From positions 1 to 22,930 of the forward strand of contig JBILGC010000030.1 in assembly GCA_044351265.1 (NCBI GenBank): a stretch of 22,930 nucleotides of DNA, given 5' to 3'. Below, one piece after another: positions 21,247-22,930 of this stretch. Positions within the stretch are counted from its first letter, which is position 1. Each line of letters starts with the position of its first letter. Source of the DNA: JAJTFA01 sp044351265. Its GTDB lineage: Bacteria > Bacteroidota > Bacteroidia > UKL13-3. The notes beneath the pieces were generated by a model, which searched no databases, was not told the DNA's origin, and worked only from the letters and a program-made list of their open reading frames with translations. Both the position numbers and the translations under genes were made by a program.

Positions 21247-22930
21247 TTATTTCATTAAATAAATTTTGCCCACATTATGCAGCACAAACTGATCTGCCGC
21301 AGTATTTCGCTTTTTAATATCCTGACCGTTTATTCTGGTAAAAACCTGATAGAGATAAACTCCATTTGCAAGCCTGTCGCCATAGGTATCATTGCCATCC
21401 CATGCAAATTGAGAGATGTTATGGCCAATCTTAATATCACCAAACTCTGCTCGTGTTATTTCCTTCACAATTTTACCTGATAATGTGGTGATGCGCACCA
21501 ACAACTCATCCGGCACTTTGCTACCTGTTAGGGTAAATACAAACCTGATATTGGTTGTTGCAGGATTTGGATAAGGGAAGAAAGCACTGATGGTGCTTTC
21601 ATTCACCACATTAAAATCAATTTCATAAGCATTATTACCTGCTGCATTGCCTGTGGCATCTCTCGATTGCACACGCAAGGTGTATAAACCATCAGATAAC
21701 TTTTCCGGTGTAAATTCTAACATTGCGGTATTCTGTTCTGGATTTGCTTTTATAAAATTGATTGCGGAAGAGGTAAGCGGCACCTGTTCAAAAACCACTT
21801 GCGATGGGCGCTTAAGAAACAAACTAAATGTACTCGTATCCTGCTGAAGTAAAAACTTATTATCATCTTTTGAGGTGATTCGGATTACCGGTGTTGGTGA
21901 TACGAAATCTCCATTCATTATGCGAGAACCATCAAATGTTACATCCAGTAATGGATTGGATTTATCTTCCCATACTTCAAACTTTTGCTCAAACAGGTTA
22001 TTCTGTATGAGAAATTCAGGTATTTGTTGCAGCTGGTTAAAGGAGATATTCAACGTATGCAAGCCGGCAGAAAAATTACGTGTTGAAATAACATCTGTAA
22101 ATGTTACTGATTGGTCTTTCTCTATTCGGTTTAATACCTTGTTTATACTGTAGATAACCGCATTTTTTGGATCTCTGATGGTTAGCAAGCAGGGCACACT
22201 ATCAAACGCTTGCTTATGAATATTTGTAAAAGATAAATTAATTTTAAGGCTATCGCCCTGCTGTATTCTAGAAGCATAAAACTGGTAATTCTTGTTATCT
22301 ATCAAGCCTTCTGTTGGCTCAGAATAGGTTACCATCCAATAGCCAAATTGGTTTGGTGTTCTGTTTAAACTGTCCAGAAATTCCGCTCTAAGTTTAAGGT
22401 ATGGAAAAACGGTGGTGTTAATTGTGCTGATGTCAAACCCTGAAGTGATATCAGCTGCCAGTATACTATCTTCATTGTTTTGGGTAACACCTATGAGATA
22501 AACTTTCTGCCTGTCGTATCCATTATTCTCAAGCGAATGGAACTTATACATCACCTTATTCCATTGCTTTACCGGACCTATTCTTCCGGAAATTATACTA
22601 CCTGTAAACCACTTCCCTTCAAGCAAACGCTGAGCTTCGCACACAACAGAATCGCCTGTGGTGAAACGATCGTTAAACAGTGTGTCTTCTGCAGCCATAC
22701 CGGGCGTTTCTCCCTTACGACCAATTAAAGTAAAAGCAGTAAACTGACTTTGGGCGTTGGCTACTTTTAATGAACCAAATTGTGCCAGTCTTGCACGCAA
22801 CTCCGGTTTCCATGAAGGAATGCCTGCATCATAGAATGAATAAATGGCCAAGTAGGTTCCTACCCTGAGTGTATCCATGAAGCTGATAAAATCATCTTGC
22901 CCGGCAACTGTTCCTGTTCTAAACACATAA
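21247..22930 (-). CDS. Large secreted protein with ILEI-like and FlgD-Ig-like domains, N-terminus outside window
   Basis: C-terminal 561 codons of a longer protein; the frame stays open to the window edge, so the GTG at 22926 is not a start. The visible N-terminal part (GQDDFISFMDTLRVGTYLAIYSF through FTAFTLIGRKGETPGMAAED) resembles the interleukin-like EMT inducer (ILEI/FAM3) domain. Beta-sandwich regions follow (LKINLSFTNIHKQAFDSVPCLLTIRD; LLDVTFDGSRIMNGDFVSPTPVIRI). The end is a FlgD Ig-like segment: PYPNPATTNIRFVFTLTG, then ISQFAWDGNDTYGDRLANGVYLYQV. From memory, proteins of this layout carry an N-terminal C25 (gingipain/PorU-like) peptidase domain and belong to type IX secretion biology. 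That part is not in the window, so the call is inference. Translated just before a GT-B enzyme. Confidence 0.6.
   Translation of the reverse strand, partial: YVFRTGTVAGQDDFISFMDTLRVGTYLAIYSFYDAGIPSWKPELRARLAQFGSLKVANAQSQFTAFTLIGRKGETPGMAAEDTLFNDRFTTGDSVVCEAQRLLEGKWFTGSIISGRIGPVKQWNKVMYKFHSLENNGYDRQKVYLIGVTQNNEDSILAADITSGFDISTINTTVFPYLKLRAEFLDSLNRTPNQFGYWMVTYSEPTEGLIDNKNYQFYASRIQQGDSLKINLSFTNIHKQAFDSVPCLLTIRDPKNAVIYSINKVLNRIEKDQSVTFTDVISTRNFSAGLHTLNISFNQLQQIPEFLIQNNLFEQKFEVWEDKSNPLLDVTFDGSRIMNGDFVSPTPVIRITSKDDNKFLLQQDTSTFSLFLKRPSQVVFEQVPLTSSAINFIKANPEQNTAMLEFTPEKLSDGLYTLRVQSRDATGNAAGNNAYEIDFNVVNESTISAFFPYPNPATTNIRFVFTLTGSKVPDELLVRITTLSGKIVKEITRAEFGDIKIGHNISQFAWDGNDTYGDRLANGVYLYQVFTRINGQDIKKRNTAADQFVLHNVGKIYLMK

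Overview
The window is a stretch of Bacteroidota chromosome, most like the Chitinophagales/Sphingobacteriia side of the phylum. The evidence is an AT-rich composition, a long NusB with an N-terminal extension, the short form of AMP nucleosidase, a DUF1573 lipoprotein, promoter boxes of the TAnnTTTG type, almost no Shine-Dalgarno sequences, and an ILEI/FlgD-like secreted protein of the type-IX-secretion kind. No rRNA, tRNA, CRISPR array or recognisable transposase was seen. No gene-free gap exceeds 300 bases; the largest is about 190 bp, at 4072-4259.

Layout. 1-845: end of a leucine/amino-acid dehydrogenase. 916-3286: a plus-strand block nusB, DUF1573 lipoprotein, yajC, coaE. 3298-4071 (-): AMP nucleosidase. 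4260-5306 (+): DUF6268-like outer-membrane barrel. 5303-6325 (-): threonine aldolase. 6459-7381 (+): a YkuK-like RNase-H-fold protein and a small conserved protein. 7388-7819 (-): secreted PepSY-like protein. 7926-10412 (+): Lon protease. 10435-16555 (-): iron-sulfur cluster assembly operon in the order sufB, sufC, sufD, GxxExxY gene, sufS, sufE, sufT-like DUF59 gene. 16672-17517 (-): lipid/diacylglycerol kinase. 17645-19226 (+): two GT-A glycosyltransferases. 19217-22930 (-): end of a large secreted ILEI/FlgD-like protein, a GT-B glycosyltransferase and a polytopic GT-C-like membrane protein.

How the genes work together. SufS and SufE draw sulfur from cysteine, SufBCD is the scaffold on which the cluster is built, and the DUF59 protein helps mature or deliver clusters. 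The last block (17645-22930) looks like a cell-surface glycan/secreted-protein neighbourhood.

The most interesting feature is inside the suf operon. A ~491-bp cassette (12489-12979), with imperfect ~35-bp terminal inverted repeats built on the word ATCTGTG and carrying one GxxExxY (PD-(D/E)XK-like) gene, sits exactly between the sufD stop codon and the second codon of sufS. Its end appears to supply the GTG start codon of sufS. Two further intergenic gaps of the same operon hold two other short periodic repeats: CTTAG/CTTTG words between sufE and sufT, where the repeat contains the sufE stop codon, and AATGTGA/GATTTGA words between sufB and sufC. Together they suggest that one essential operon has been visited repeatedly by small repeat-bounded elements that respect reading frames.
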